NCBI GenBank assembly: GCA_964557955.1
Contig: CAZLCS010000035.1
Coordinates: 1 to 64,000, forward strand
Length of the DNA stretch: 64,000 nt
Reading direction: 5' to 3'
From: JALOOX01 sp964557955
Lineage (GTDB): Bacteria; Desulfobacterota; Syntrophobacteria; Syntrophobacterales; Syntrophobacteraceae
Shown here: piece by piece, positions 41,839 to 50,708 of the stretch
Numbering within the stretch: the stretch's first letter is position 1
Layout of the letters: the number at the start of each line of letters is the position of its first letter
Position numbers and translations under genes: made by a program
The notes under the pieces: generated by a model
Databases searched by the model: none
What the model was told of the DNA's origin: nothing
Seen by the model: only the letters and a program-made list of their open reading frames with translations

Positions 41839-41894
41839 CTTTAATTCAGTGGCATTGCTCCCCCCCCCATCCGCCGCGTCTCCCCGCCTCCGCG

Positions 41895-43151
41895 TCACGG
41901 ACTCCCCTTCACCTTCAGGATGATCGGCTTGACCCGCTCCGCTCTCTCGATCTCGGCAACGAGCGCGTTGGCGACGGAGAATTCCTCGATCTGCCGGACC
42001 TGGACACTGTACATGGACCCCAGGGTCTGATGCGGAAAAGTCTTGATGACCGCCTTGTACCCCATTGCAGCCAATCGCTCACTCATCCGATCCGCATTCT
42101 CCCTGTCGCGGAAAGTCCCAACCTGCACGACATAGCTGTGCTGGCCTCCGCCGCCCTCGCCTCGCTCAGGCTCTTTCTCGTTCGAGACGGAAGGCTCAGC
42201 TTCCGAAGCGACGGCCACTCCCGCAGGCGCCGAGGCCCCCGAGTCGAAATCCCCGGTGGGGCGAGCGGCTTGGTCAGTCACTCCTCCAACCCCGCTGCGT
42301 GTTGCCTCCCGCGCCGTGACCACTTCAAACGAGGATGGCCTGTCGCTCGCCGCACCCATGAGTCCCCTGGGCCTGGATCCCCCGACCACACCCTGCATCC
42401 GATCCAGGTAGGTCCGCGCCTCCGATGCCATGGTCGAATAGGGAGACATCTTGATCACCCGGCTCAAGGAAGTCAGCGCACGTTCGATGTCACCCACATT
42501 GTAGGAGAGGATTCCGTAACGCAGATGGGCATCCAGAATATTGGGATTCAGCCTCACCGCATTTCCCAGGGCTTCACGGGCCTCATCGATCCGCTGAAGG
42601 CTCTCCAGGATCATCCCCATGCGATAATAGGCTGCGCCGTAGTTGGGCTCGAGCCGCACAGCCTGCTGATACTGCTTCAGGGCCTCTTCAGGCAGCCCCC
42701 GCTTTTCGTAGACCCGCCCGAGGTTGTAGAATGCATACGAAGGACTTATGTAGCCCGGATTGGAGAGCGCCTGCTTGAAGCACTCCTCGGCCTTCTGCAG
42801 ATTTCCATGGGTGGCATAGTGAGCGCCCAGACTGTTGTAGGCCTCCGAGTAGTCCGGCTTCAACTCAATGGCTTTCTGGTAATGCTCAACAGCTTTCTCG
42901 GGTATTCCGCGCTGGTCAAACGCCGCGCCCAGCAGGTAATGGACCTTCGGGTCCCTGGGGCGCTTCTTTTCCGCAGCCATCAGGTACTGAATCGAAAATC
43001 CCAGTTCTCCTGCCCCCAGGTACTTTTCCCCGATCTCTACCAATTCTTCCCCGCTGAGCCGCATCATGGGATCCGAGCCGGTATGCGCGCAGGACGACAA
43101 AGCCAGGATCATAAACAGGAACAGTGGAGGAAAACGGGATTCTCGAATCAT
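41895..43151 (-). CDS. TPR lipoprotein with a C-terminal SPOR domain
   Basis: 418 residues. The lipobox signal is LILAL-SSC. About five or six tetratricopeptide repeats follow (for example AVEHYQKAIELKPDYSEAYN, PEEALKQYQQAVRLEPNYGA), then a low-complexity Ser/Ala/Gly linker, then a SPOR domain (SYVVQVGTFRDRENADRMSE, SMYSVQVRQIEEFSVANALV). SPOR domains bind denuded peptidoglycan at division sites; the TPR part is like PilF/NlpI-type scaffolds. The ATG overlaps the hisG stop by one base (TAATG), so it ends the his operon. Confidence 0.85.
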   Translation of the reverse strand: MIRESRFPPLFLFMILALSSCAHTGSDPMMRLSGEELVEIGEKYLGAGELGFSIQYLMAAEKKRPRDPKVHYLLGAAFDQRGIPEKAVEHYQKAIELKPDYSEAYNSLGAHYATHGNLQKAEECFKQALSNPGYISPSYAFYNLGRVYEKRGLPEEALKQYQQAVRLEPNYGAAYYRMGMILESLQRIDEAREALGNAVRLNPNILDAHLRYGILSYNVGDIERALTSLSRVIKMSPYSTMASEARTYLDRMQGVVGGSRPRGLMGAASDRPSSFEVVTAREATRSGVGGVTDQAARPTGDFDSGASAPAGVAVASEAEPSVSNEKEPERGEGGGGQHSYVVQVGTFRDRENADRMSERLAAMGYKAVIKTFPHQTLGSMYSVQVRQIEEFSVANALVAEIERAERVKPIILKVKGSP

Positions 43152-44023
43152 TAGATCACCTTATTCAGTGAGTACTCAATGATGCCCTCGGCCCCTCTCT
43201 TGATCACTTGAGGGATCAGCTCCCTGACGATTCTCTTGGACACTACCGTCTCCACGGACAACCAGTCGCTCTTGTACAGATGGGCTATGGTGGGTGCGTT
43301 CAGGCTCGGGAGGAGCTCGATGACACCGTTCAGCTTGGCCTCCGGGACGTTCATCTTGATCACCACCAGGTCTTCAGCTCGAAGGGCGCCCTGGAGCAGC
43401 AGCGAAATCTGCTCGATCTTCTCCCGCTTCCAGGGATCCTCCCACGAACGCCGGTTGGCGATCAACTGGGTGTTGGACTGCATGAGCTCTTTCACGATTC
43501 TGAGCCCGTTGGCGCGCATGGTGGTCCCCGTCTCCGTCACCTCCACGATGGCGTCGCAAAGACCGGCGATGACCTTGGCCTCTGTGGCTCCCCAGGAGAA
43601 CTCGACCTGCACGTCCACCCCTTCGGCGGCAAAATATCGCTTGGTGAAGTTCACCAGCTCCGTGGCAATCTTCTTGCCCTGCAAGTCCCTCAATTCCTGG
43701 ACCGGCGAGTCAAAGGGCACCGCAAGAACCCACCTGGCCGGACGCTGACTCACCTTCGAGTAAATCAGGTCGGCGACGACCACCACATCGGAATCGTTTT
43801 CCATGATCCAGTCTTTGCCGGTCAAACCGGCATCGAAAGTGCCGCTGTCGACGTAGCGGGACATCTCCTGGGCTCGGCAGATGGAACAGCTGATGTCCGG
43901 GTCGTTGATCTCGGGAAAGTAGTTGCGGTCAGAAAGAGAGATGCGCCAGCCGGACTGGGAGAACAGGCGCAGAGTCGACTCCTGAAGACTGCCTTTTGGA
44001 ATGCCCAAAACAAGCTGCGTCAC
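43151..44023 (-). CDS. hisG: ATP phosphoribosyltransferase (long form)
   Basis: 290 residues, the long form with a C-terminal ACT-like regulatory domain. HisG makes phosphoribosyl-ATP, the first step of histidine synthesis. Motifs are LGIPKGSLQESTLRLF, FDAGLTGKDWIMEN, IATELVNFTKRYFAAEGVDV, the PRPP loop EVTETGTTMRANGL and LNAPTIAHLYKSDWLSVETV. It overlaps hisI by 4 bases (ATGA), giving a hisI-hisG order on the minus strand. Confidence 0.96.
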   Translation of the reverse strand: MTQLVLGIPKGSLQESTLRLFSQSGWRISLSDRNYFPEINDPDISCSICRAQEMSRYVDSGTFDAGLTGKDWIMENDSDVVVVADLIYSKVSQRPARWVLAVPFDSPVQELRDLQGKKIATELVNFTKRYFAAEGVDVQVEFSWGATEAKVIAGLCDAIVEVTETGTTMRANGLRIVKELMQSNTQLIANRRSWEDPWKREKIEQISLLLQGALRAEDLVVIKMNVPEAKLNGVIELLPSLNAPTIAHLYKSDWLSVETVVSKRIVRELIPQVIKRGAEGIIEYSLNKVI

Positions 44024-44394
44024 TTCTTGTAAACCTCCTTGGGATCAAATACGGGCTGGCCGATCGTCTCCAGCTGCCCTTTCACAAATCGCCTGTGGAA
44101 ACAGGTTTCATAACCGGTGTGGCAGGCGGCCCCACCCACCTGCTCGACTTTGAGCAGAATCGTGTCGGCGTCGCAGTCGATGTAGATTTCTCGAACCCGT
44201 TGCACGTTTCCCGATTCCTCTCCCTTGAGCCAGAGTTTGTTGCGGGATCGGCTCCAGTAGGTCGCCTTTCCACTCTCGAGCGTCTTTTCCCATGCCAGTT
44301 CGTTCATGTAGGCGAGCATCAAAACCCTGCCATTGGTCACGCTTTGCACGATTACGGGTACTAGCCCGTTTTCTTTACTGAAATCAGGTTTCAA
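44020..44394 (-). CDS. hisI: Phosphoribosyl-AMP cyclohydrolase
   Basis: 124 residues from a TTG preceded at 6 bases by GGGGAGAG; the second TTG two codons upstream is equally close. The open frame extends further, but across a repeat hairpin and without a start signal. HisI opens the PR-AMP ring. Motifs are PVIVQSVTNGRVLMLAYMNE, YWSRSRNKLWLKGEESGN and the metal-binding CDADTILLKVEQVGGAACHT followed by GYETCFHRR. There is no HisE fusion. Confidence 0.94.
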   Translation of the reverse strand: MKPDFSKENGLVPVIVQSVTNGRVLMLAYMNELAWEKTLESGKATYWSRSRNKLWLKGEESGNVQRVREIYIDCDADTILLKVEQVGGAACHTGYETCFHRRFVKGQLETIGQPVFDPKEVYKK

Positions 44395-44460
44395 TGTCAA
44401 CTCTCCCCTCAATGTTCCATTCAAAACACCTGCAAAGTTGACCGTGCGAGATCCCTCGAC

Positions 44461-44492
44461 CACGGGCAAGGTTCGCTCAGCCCGTGCCACCC
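44461..44492 (+). repeat. REP-like hairpin, fourth copy
   Basis: CACGGGC-N12-GCCCGTG followed by CCACCC, in the ~130-base gap between rlmN and hisI. It would fold in the mRNA just before hisI. Confidence 0.6.
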
Positions 44493-44528
44493 GGCACTCA
44501 ATTCCGGCATCCTCCAGATCCAGGCGTT

Positions 44529-45572
44529 TCAGGCACACGCCGGGCCGGCTACGAGCTGCCCGCAGGCGGCCCCGATGTCGGCGCCCCGGCTTTCCCGGAT
44601 GATCACCGTCATCTGAGCCTTCAGCAGGACTTCCTGAAAGGCCAGGACTGCCCGGTCCGGAGGTCTGCCAAAAGGCGATCCCTCGTGCGGATTGAACGGG
44701 ATCAAGTTCACCTTTGAGCGCACGGAGTGAAGCAGTCTCACCAGCTCCCGCGCCTGCCGAGGGGAGTCGTTGACCCCATCCAGCAGGATGTACTCAAAGG
44801 TGATCCGCTTGCGAGGCGGAGTCGGGTATTCGCGGCAGGCCCTGATGAGCTGCTCGAGGGGATAGGTGCGATTGACGGGCATCAGCTCGCTCCGGAGGGC
44901 ATCCTCCGCTGCATGTAAACTCACGGCCAGGTTGACCGGCGTTATGCTTCCCAGCCGAAGCATTTGCGGTACCAGACCTGCCGTTGAAAGGGTGATCCGT
45001 CGATGCGAAAAAGCCAGGCCCAACGGATCGGTCAAAATCTGCATGGCCCGCACCACCGCATCGAGATTGGCAAGAGGCTCCCCCATTCCCATGAAAACGA
45101 GGTTGGTGATGCGGTTTCCCGCACCCACCTCCTCCTGTACCCGACAGACCTGGTCCACAATCTCGGCGGTGGTGAGATTCCTTCTGAGCCCCATCGTTCC
45201 CGTCAGGCAGAACCTGCACCCCAGGGCGCATCCGACCTGGCTCGACAGGCAGAGCGTCCGGCGCGGAGGATCGGGGATCAGTACCGATTCGATCCGCAGG
45301 CCGTCCCTCAGCTCGAACAGGTATTTCCGCGTTGCATCGGACGCCTCCCTCACCTCCTGCAGCGTCAGGGCATGCAGATGGGCACCGTGCTCCAGCTGGA
45401 GCCGGAACATCTTGCTGAGGTCGCTGCACTCTCCCCAGTTGTTGATGTGCCTTCCGTAAACGTTCCGGAACACCTGCCTGGCCCGGAAACGACGCTCCCC
45501 GATGGATTCGACCCAGAGCTCCAGGTCGGGCAGGGTATAGTCCTGAACGTAAATAGGCTCCACTCGATCCAC
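44529..45572 (-). CDS. rlmN: 23S rRNA/tRNA adenine-C2 methyltransferase RlmN
   Basis: 347 residues from a GTG that overlaps the stop of the deacetylase gene by one base (TAGTG). RlmN is a radical SAM enzyme that methylates A2503 and tRNA A37. Motifs are LSSQVGCALGCRFCLTGTMG (CxxxCxxC), NLVFMGMGEPLANLD, TLSTAGLVP, AVSLHAAEDALRSELMPVNR and the C-terminal GADIGAACGQL with the methyl-accepting Cys. Confidence 0.96.
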   Translation of the reverse strand: MDRVEPIYVQDYTLPDLELWVESIGERRFRARQVFRNVYGRHINNWGECSDLSKMFRLQLEHGAHLHALTLQEVREASDATRKYLFELRDGLRIESVLIPDPPRRTLCLSSQVGCALGCRFCLTGTMGLRRNLTTAEIVDQVCRVQEEVGAGNRITNLVFMGMGEPLANLDAVVRAMQILTDPLGLAFSHRRITLSTAGLVPQMLRLGSITPVNLAVSLHAAEDALRSELMPVNRTYPLEQLIRACREYPTPPRKRITFEYILLDGVNDSPRQARELVRLLHSVRSKVNLIPFNPHEGSPFGRPPDRAVLAFQEVLLKAQMTVIIRESRGADIGAACGQLVAGPACA

Positions 45573-46888
45573 TAATCCTTGCGGGCAATGTACTGATCGC
45601 ACGTTCTGTCTTGTAGAAATACGTGACTGTAACGCCTGGAATCTGCGGCATCAAACCATTGATACCCCAGTTCCTGACAAGCCTTGCAGGCCTTTCTCGG
45701 GATGTGTACTCCGTAAATATGGTACCCGTTGTCCGCCCTGGAATCAATTCCCAGGGTGCCCGGGCACTCGGGGCACACACGCAGCTTCTCCCTCCGGGCC
45801 TCACTGATATTATCCGTATCGTAGTAGATGTGCATCTCCCGGTCGAAATATTCCTCCCTTCCGACCACCTGGTCCCTCCACTCGGGGATTCTGCGCCTCC
45901 TCTCATGGATGTTCTTGACCAGCCTCTCGATGTAACGGGTCGTATCAGCGGACTGCCTGGTTCTGCCGGGGTTGTAGTCAGGCTCGCGCACGCCCCCGAA
46001 ATCCAGGCCGGCCATGGCCATGATGATTCCGACATTGACATAGGGCAGAGCCGTTTCGATGGAATACCCCCCTTCCAATACAGCAATATCAGGTTTCAGG
46101 CGACGGGTCAGTTCGGCATAGCCCTGAGCTGAAAAGCACATATTGGTGATGGGGTCGCTGTAGTGGTTGTCCTGGCCCGCAGAATTGACCACCAGCTCAG
46201 GTTTGAACTCCCGGAGGACAGGCAGAACCACTTCGTCCAGAACATACAGGAATCCCTCCTCGGATGTGCGCGGAGGCAGAGGGATGTTGACGGTGGCGCC
46301 CAGCGCCGTCGGTCCCCCGATCTCGCCGTCGAACCCGGAACCGGGATAGAGGGTGCGCCCGTCCTGATGAATGGAGATGAAGAGTGTATCGGGATCGTGC
46401 CAATAAATGTCCTGGGTGCCGTCTCCATGATGACAGTCGGTATCGACAACGGCCACACGGTCGATGCCATAGGCCTCTCGAAGATACTCGATCATGACGG
46501 CTTCAATGTTGATGTTGCAGAAACCGCGAGCACCGTGGACCACGCGCATGGCATGATGCCCGGGTGGCCTCACGAGGGCGAAGCCCCGCTCGACCTCTTT
46601 TTCCAGCACCTGAATCCCGATGGTTTTCGCCCCCCCGGCGCTGATGAGATGGGACTCCGTCACAACGCGCCACTCATCGGGAACGCAGAAGTGAACCCTT
46701 CTGATGTCCTGAATGGTGGCCAGATCAGGCTTGTACTCGACGATCCCTTCAACATCCAGGAGTCCCTCTTCAAAGACCTGATCCTGAGTGTAAAGCAGCC
46801 GTTCCTCACGCTCGGGGTGAGTGGAGCTGATGGCCCAGTCAAAGGCGGGAAAGAAGACGAGGCCCGTCTTGTGTTTTGCTCGAAGCAT
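45572..46888 (-). CDS. Histone-deacetylase-family hydrolase with a C-terminal Cys cluster
   Basis: 438 residues. Class II HDAC/acetylpolyamine amidohydrolase fold: FALVRPPGHHAMRVVHGARG (catalytic HH), VVDTDCHHGDGTQDIYWHD (zinc site), STHPEREERL at the start, VVNSAGQDNHYSDP and VLEGGYSIETALPYVNVG. After the domain (~residue 320) a ~110-residue extension carries CPECPGTLGI and ACKACQELGYQWF, two CxxC pairs likely to bind zinc. The fold deacetylates proteins, polyamines or small amides. It overlaps rlmN and lies 53 bases after the hydantoinase gene. The extension is not part of typical AcuC proteins. Confidence 0.88.
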   Translation of the reverse strand: MLRAKHKTGLVFFPAFDWAISSTHPEREERLLYTQDQVFEEGLLDVEGIVEYKPDLATIQDIRRVHFCVPDEWRVVTESHLISAGGAKTIGIQVLEKEVERGFALVRPPGHHAMRVVHGARGFCNINIEAVMIEYLREAYGIDRVAVVDTDCHHGDGTQDIYWHDPDTLFISIHQDGRTLYPGSGFDGEIGGPTALGATVNIPLPPRTSEEGFLYVLDEVVLPVLREFKPELVVNSAGQDNHYSDPITNMCFSAQGYAELTRRLKPDIAVLEGGYSIETALPYVNVGIIMAMAGLDFGGVREPDYNPGRTRQSADTTRYIERLVKNIHERRRRIPEWRDQVVGREEYFDREMHIYYDTDNISEARREKLRVCPECPGTLGIDSRADNGYHIYGVHIPRKACKACQELGYQWFDAADSRRYSHVFLQDRTCDQYIARKD

Positions 46889-46941
46889 TCGAGGGATCCT
46901 TTAAGCCGGAATCCGGCAGCTCGAAACCTGAAACTTGAAAG

Positions 46942-48648
46942 TCAGCCAACTCCCGGCATCGGGCAGCTCTTGAAGAGGTTCTCGGCGATGCTGCGGTACT
47001 CGGGAATCAGGCCGGGCTTCACCTGCACCTTGACACGGATGTTGCGCCCCGACATGTAGAAATTGCGCACCATGCTGAACTCGGACTCTTCGACCACCTC
47101 AACGTCCGCTTCCGCCTCCGATCCCCCCTCGCGGGCGTGCCTGGCCCAGAGCAGTCTGTAAGCCACCTCCACCGCCCGCTGCTTGTCGAAGTCCCGGGGA
47201 ACGGCCTGCCGAAAACCCTCCTCCGGTGCAATGCAAAGCCCCCGCTCCGTGTCGGCGAAAACGGTGACTTCGGAGGTGTTCCTCGCCAGAGCGGCACCAA
47301 TGGCGTTGGCCACGTGCCACTGAGGGACGACGTGTACTTGAAAATCGGTGAGGGCCGCCAGCCGAAATGCGAAATAGGGCGCAGGCCCCCCCAGAATGAG
47401 AATTTCGGCCGGCCGTACCTGGTGCCCCTCCAACAGCTCATGAACCGTGTAGACGGGCTGGCTGTTGATGTCCGCGATCATCTGCGCGGCCTCGTCCAGA
47501 ATGGTCCTGCAGGCCATATCAAAAACCAGGGCAGCGGCCTCTTCGACCTCCAGCCCCAGGGCTTCTGAGAGGGACAGAATCCCCCGGCGTGCAGCCTCAA
47601 GGTTTCCATCCGTCATCTTTCCGAGAACAAACAGGGCATCGGTGGGAGTGGGCACCGGCCCGCCGTAGGCCATCGCCGGTCCCATGCGGTCCGGCCCTAT
47701 GGTGATTCGCGTGCCCACGACCCTCACGGCGCTGTCCCCCCCCACACCGATCGAACGAGTCTTGAGGGCGCGAATGAGCGTCTTGACGCCGCGCAACTCG
47801 ATGCCCACGGGATCCAGGAGTGGAACGCGCCCGATCAGGATTGCCATGTCGGTGGTGGTGCCCCCGATATCGAGGACCAGGGTTTCCTCGTCCTCCGACG
47901 AAAACGGCAGGGCGCCCATGACGCTGGCAGCAGGACCGGACAGCATGGTCTGTCCCGGATTGTTCAGGGAAGACTCAAGGCTCATGGTCCCTCCGTCCGC
48001 CTTCAGCACATGTATGGGTATATCAAGACCTTTATGACGCAATGAGTCCCGAACCGCCTCGTAAAAACGCTTGTGCACGGGATAGATTGCTGCATTCAGG
48101 TAGGCCGTGGCGATGCGGCGCGGAAAGTTCAGGCTTCCGGACAGCCGATGTCCCATGATCACGTAATCGAAATCATCCCCGAGAATCTCACGAATCTGCG
48201 TCTCATGAACGGGATTCCGCGCCGAAAACTTCCCCACCACCCCTACCTGCCGAATCCCTTCAGCCCTGAGCTTCGACGCAACGGCCTCAATCTCCAGCCG
48301 ATCGAGGGACTGGATCTCACTGCCCCGATGATTGATAGACCCTGAAACGGTGAAGTAAAAGGGACCGGTCCGGAACGACTCGGCATCCATTCCCGGTCCG
48401 CTGGAGACAATCATTCCCGGCTCGGTGAACTTGCGCTCCACAAGCAGATTCGTGGTGAGGGTGGTGCTGAGGACAATGCGCTGCAGCCGTTCCGGATTGA
48501 TGTCCCGAGTCACCTCGTCCAAACCGGTCCAGACGCTGTCGAAGAGGTTCGATGGATCGGTCGGCACCTTGATCTGACGCTGAATACACCCTTCCCCGAT
48601 GAGCACAACGTCGGTGTGTGTCCCCCCTACATCAAGCCCTATGATCAT
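46942..48648 (-). CDS. Hydantoinase/oxoprolinase family protein (HyuA-like)
   Basis: 568 residues from ATG preceded by GGGAGTG. The ASKHA-type ATPase parts are MIIGLDVGGTHTDVVLIG (phosphate 1), STTLTTNLLVERK, SGPAASVMGALPFSS, VLDIGGTTTDMAILIG (phosphate 2) and EILILGGPAPYFA. The family includes N-methylhydantoinase A, 5-oxoprolinase and acetone carboxylase beta subunits, which use ATP to activate amides or enols. No B subunit is adjacent; the next gene is the HDAC-like deacetylase, suggesting two-step amide handling. Confidence 0.87.
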   Translation of the reverse strand: MIIGLDVGGTHTDVVLIGEGCIQRQIKVPTDPSNLFDSVWTGLDEVTRDINPERLQRIVLSTTLTTNLLVERKFTEPGMIVSSGPGMDAESFRTGPFYFTVSGSINHRGSEIQSLDRLEIEAVASKLRAEGIRQVGVVGKFSARNPVHETQIREILGDDFDYVIMGHRLSGSLNFPRRIATAYLNAAIYPVHKRFYEAVRDSLRHKGLDIPIHVLKADGGTMSLESSLNNPGQTMLSGPAASVMGALPFSSEDEETLVLDIGGTTTDMAILIGRVPLLDPVGIELRGVKTLIRALKTRSIGVGGDSAVRVVGTRITIGPDRMGPAMAYGGPVPTPTDALFVLGKMTDGNLEAARRGILSLSEALGLEVEEAAALVFDMACRTILDEAAQMIADINSQPVYTVHELLEGHQVRPAEILILGGPAPYFAFRLAALTDFQVHVVPQWHVANAIGAALARNTSEVTVFADTERGLCIAPEEGFRQAVPRDFDKQRAVEVAYRLLWARHAREGGSEAEADVEVVEESEFSMVRNFYMSGRNIRVKVQVKPGLIPEYRSIAENLFKSCPMPGVG

Positions 48649-48760
48649 GGCATCACTCCCGTGTGAGGATGCTATCGAAAAGCCCACCCTCTGTCAATTC
48701 ACTCGGCTCTTCGTCCGGCTCTTCGCAGCCCAAGATTGTTTCAAGAGAGAGTCGAAGGCT

Positions 48761-48778
48761 CAAAAATGTACAATTTTG
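48761..48778. promoter_or_regulatory. Palindromic operator candidate between divergent genes
   Basis: CAAAAATGTACAATTTTG is an 18-base palindrome with eight of nine base pairs matching, in an otherwise GC-rich gap between the hydantoinase operon and the divergent NifA-like gene. It could be bound by a regulator of either. It is not the TGT-N10-ACA NifA site. Confidence 0.45.
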
Positions 48779-48938
48779 TGGTGAGGCGAACCCTCTGCCA
48801 CCGGGCGAATCCGGCCGAGCGCCTGTCCTGTCAGGGAGGAGACTCGGGGAGATGGGGGGTGTGGATCTTCTTCTGGAGCCCATTTGAGCCCGGTATCCCG
48901 GCTGCTGCCTGGAGTCGGTGCGTCCAGAGACCATTGGG

Positions 48939-50522
48939 ATGGCACAGGATGTGCTCACTTGGCGGGAAATGGAAACGAAGATTTGTGAGCTCGAATTGAA
49001 AGTACTCTACGAGATCAGCCGGGTCATCGGTCAGGCCCTGAATCTTGAGCTGACTCTGGAGCGGATACTCGCCATCCTCTCCGAATCCCTCACCATGAAG
49101 AGGGCCACGGTCACCCTGATGGACGAGGAGAACGATTACCTGGTTATCCGCGCCTCCCACGGCCTCAACGAGGAAGAGAGGAAACGGGGCGTGTACCGGG
49201 TGACTGAAGGAGTGACAGGCCTGATCTTTCGGACGGCTCAGCCCTTCATCGTCCCGGACATCAGCAAGGAGCCCCTTTTTTTGAACAAGACCCGTGCGCG
49301 CAGGATCGAGAAAGGGCGCATAGCATTCCTGGGGGTTCCCATCAGTCTCCACGGAAACCCCATCGGCGTGCTGAGCGTGGACCGACTGTTCGGGGACGAA
49401 GTCTCTTACGAGGAGGACATCCGTTTCGTCACCATTGTGGCAACACTCATCGCCCAGTTTGTGAGCCTGAACCAGCAGGTGCAGGAGCGCGAGGCAACGC
49501 TTCGCCGTGAGAATCTCTCCCTTCGGGCGGAAATCTCGGAACGCTACAGCCACTTCTTCATGGTCGGCAGGAGCGCGGCCATGCAGCATGTGCAGGAGAT
49601 GATCGACAAGGTGGCCCCGAGCAAGGCATCCGTTCTGCTGCTGGGGGAGTCGGGGACCGGCAAGACCCTCATTGCGAGGATCGTCCATGAGCTCAGCCCG
49701 CGGGCCAAATACCCGTTCGTGAAAGTCAACTGCGCCTCCCTCCCTGAAAACCTTCTGGAGTCGGAGCTCTTCGGCTATGAGAAGGGAGCCTTCACGGGGG
49801 CCAGCAAGGCCAAAGCCGGGCGATTCGAGGAAGCTGACGGCGGCACAATATTTCTCGATGAAATTGGAGAACTGGGCCTTGCATTGCAGGCCAAGCTGCT
49901 GCGCTTTCTGCAGGAACGGGAGTTCGAGCGCCTCGGCAGCACGAAGACTCGGAAGGTGGACGTGCGCATTATCGCCGCCACCAACCGGAATCTTGGCGAA
50001 GCCGTGAACGAAGGGGCTTTCCGGGAGGACCTGTACTACCGCTTGAACGTCTTCCCCATCCAGGTCCCTCCCCTGCACGAGCGAAAAGATGACATCCCTT
50101 ACCTGGTGGAACATTTCGTCGCGAAGAACGCCAAGGAATACGCCAAGAAGCTCAGGATCACCCCACAGGCCCTGGAGTTGATGACACGCTACGACTGGCC
50201 GGGAAACGTGAGGGAGATGGAAAACCTCATCGAGCGACTGGCCATTATGGTGGAAGGACCCGAAATCGATATCCCGGATCTCCCATCCTTCCTGCACGCC
50301 AAGCCCCCCGCCGCCAGATCCGGCGAACCCGAATCCCTCTCCCGGCTCGAGGAAATGGAGAAGAAGGAAATTGTCGCCGCCCTGGAAAGGCACCGGTGGA
50401 ATCAGTCCCAGGCTGCCAAAGAGCTCGGGCTGACCCTCAGACAGATCGGCTACCGCATCCGGAAATTCGGCCTGTTGAGGCTCCTGCGGGACGGCCGCAG
50501 TCACACCCGGAAGACAGCGTGA
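48939..50522 (+). CDS. NifA-like sigma-54 activator with a GAF domain
   Basis: About 527 residues; starts at GTG 48918 or ATG 48969 are possible. The GAF domain covers roughly residues 20-190 (LERILAILSESLTMKRATVT, GVYRVTEGVTGLIFRTAQPF, HGNPIGVLSVDRLFG). AAA+ motifs are Walker A GESGTGKT, YEKGAFTGASKAKAG, FLDEIGELGL, AATNRNL and WPGNVREMENLIERL. The Fis-type HTH is RWNQSQAAKELGLTLRQIGY. This is the NifA/FhlA/NorR layout; nitrogen fixation is not implied without nif genes. It diverges from the hydantoinase operon, which it may regulate. Confidence 0.93.
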   Translation: MAQDVLTWREMETKICELELKVLYEISRVIGQALNLELTLERILAILSESLTMKRATVTLMDEENDYLVIRASHGLNEEERKRGVYRVTEGVTGLIFRTAQPFIVPDISKEPLFLNKTRARRIEKGRIAFLGVPISLHGNPIGVLSVDRLFGDEVSYEEDIRFVTIVATLIAQFVSLNQQVQEREATLRRENLSLRAEISERYSHFFMVGRSAAMQHVQEMIDKVAPSKASVLLLGESGTGKTLIARIVHELSPRAKYPFVKVNCASLPENLLESELFGYEKGAFTGASKAKAGRFEEADGGTIFLDEIGELGLALQAKLLRFLQEREFERLGSTKTRKVDVRIIAATNRNLGEAVNEGAFREDLYYRLNVFPIQVPPLHERKDDIPYLVEHFVAKNAKEYAKKLRITPQALELMTRYDWPGNVREMENLIERLAIMVEGPEIDIPDLPSFLHAKPPAARSGEPESLSRLEEMEKKEIVAALERHRWNQSQAAKELGLTLRQIGYRIRKFGLLRLLRDGRSHTRKTA

Positions 50523-50544
50523 ACCTGAGGCCTTGATTCACGCT
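50516..50544 (+). terminator. Hairpin over the stop codon of the NifA-like gene
   Basis: Perfect 8-base stem AGCGTGAA and TTCACGCT with a 13-base loop. The T tail is missing, so it is at best a weak or rho-dependent terminator, or an mRNA-stabilising fold. Confidence 0.35.
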
Positions 50545-50708
50545 TCACCGCAATGGTTCATCGACTAAGCTCTTTGTAAACCCTGCAAAATGGATTAGTA
50601 TTCCCATCGCTGTTCTGGGGCTTGAACCACGGGCGACGATTCGATGCGACTGTTTCGGGAGCTGCTGTCTTCACGCAGCAGCCGACCCGGCGGGGGAATA
50701 CCCTTCCA

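Larger units (their letters stand above)
41529..41894. other. Intergenic region with nested repeats, no gene seen
   Basis: About 365 bases between the TPR-SPOR gene and the aminotransferase gene. It carries MITE-like copy B and a degenerate CACGGG/GCCCGTG hairpin, in the same arrangement as at 5409-5640. Confidence 0.7.

Noticed and set aside
44481..44495. TGGCAC-N5-GAGC resembling a sigma-54 promoter within the REP-like hairpin (minus strand)
   Set aside because: It recurs in each copy of the hairpin and lacks the TTGC element; best explained by the repeat.
44395..44538. Upstream extension of hisI to a 172-codon frame
   Set aside because: The extension reads through a REP-like hairpin and has no ribosome site; the HisI domain begins after the TTG at 44394.
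48939..50522. NifA identity implying a nif cluster
   Set aside because: The domain order is shared by many GAF-type sigma-54 activators and no nif genes are present in the window.
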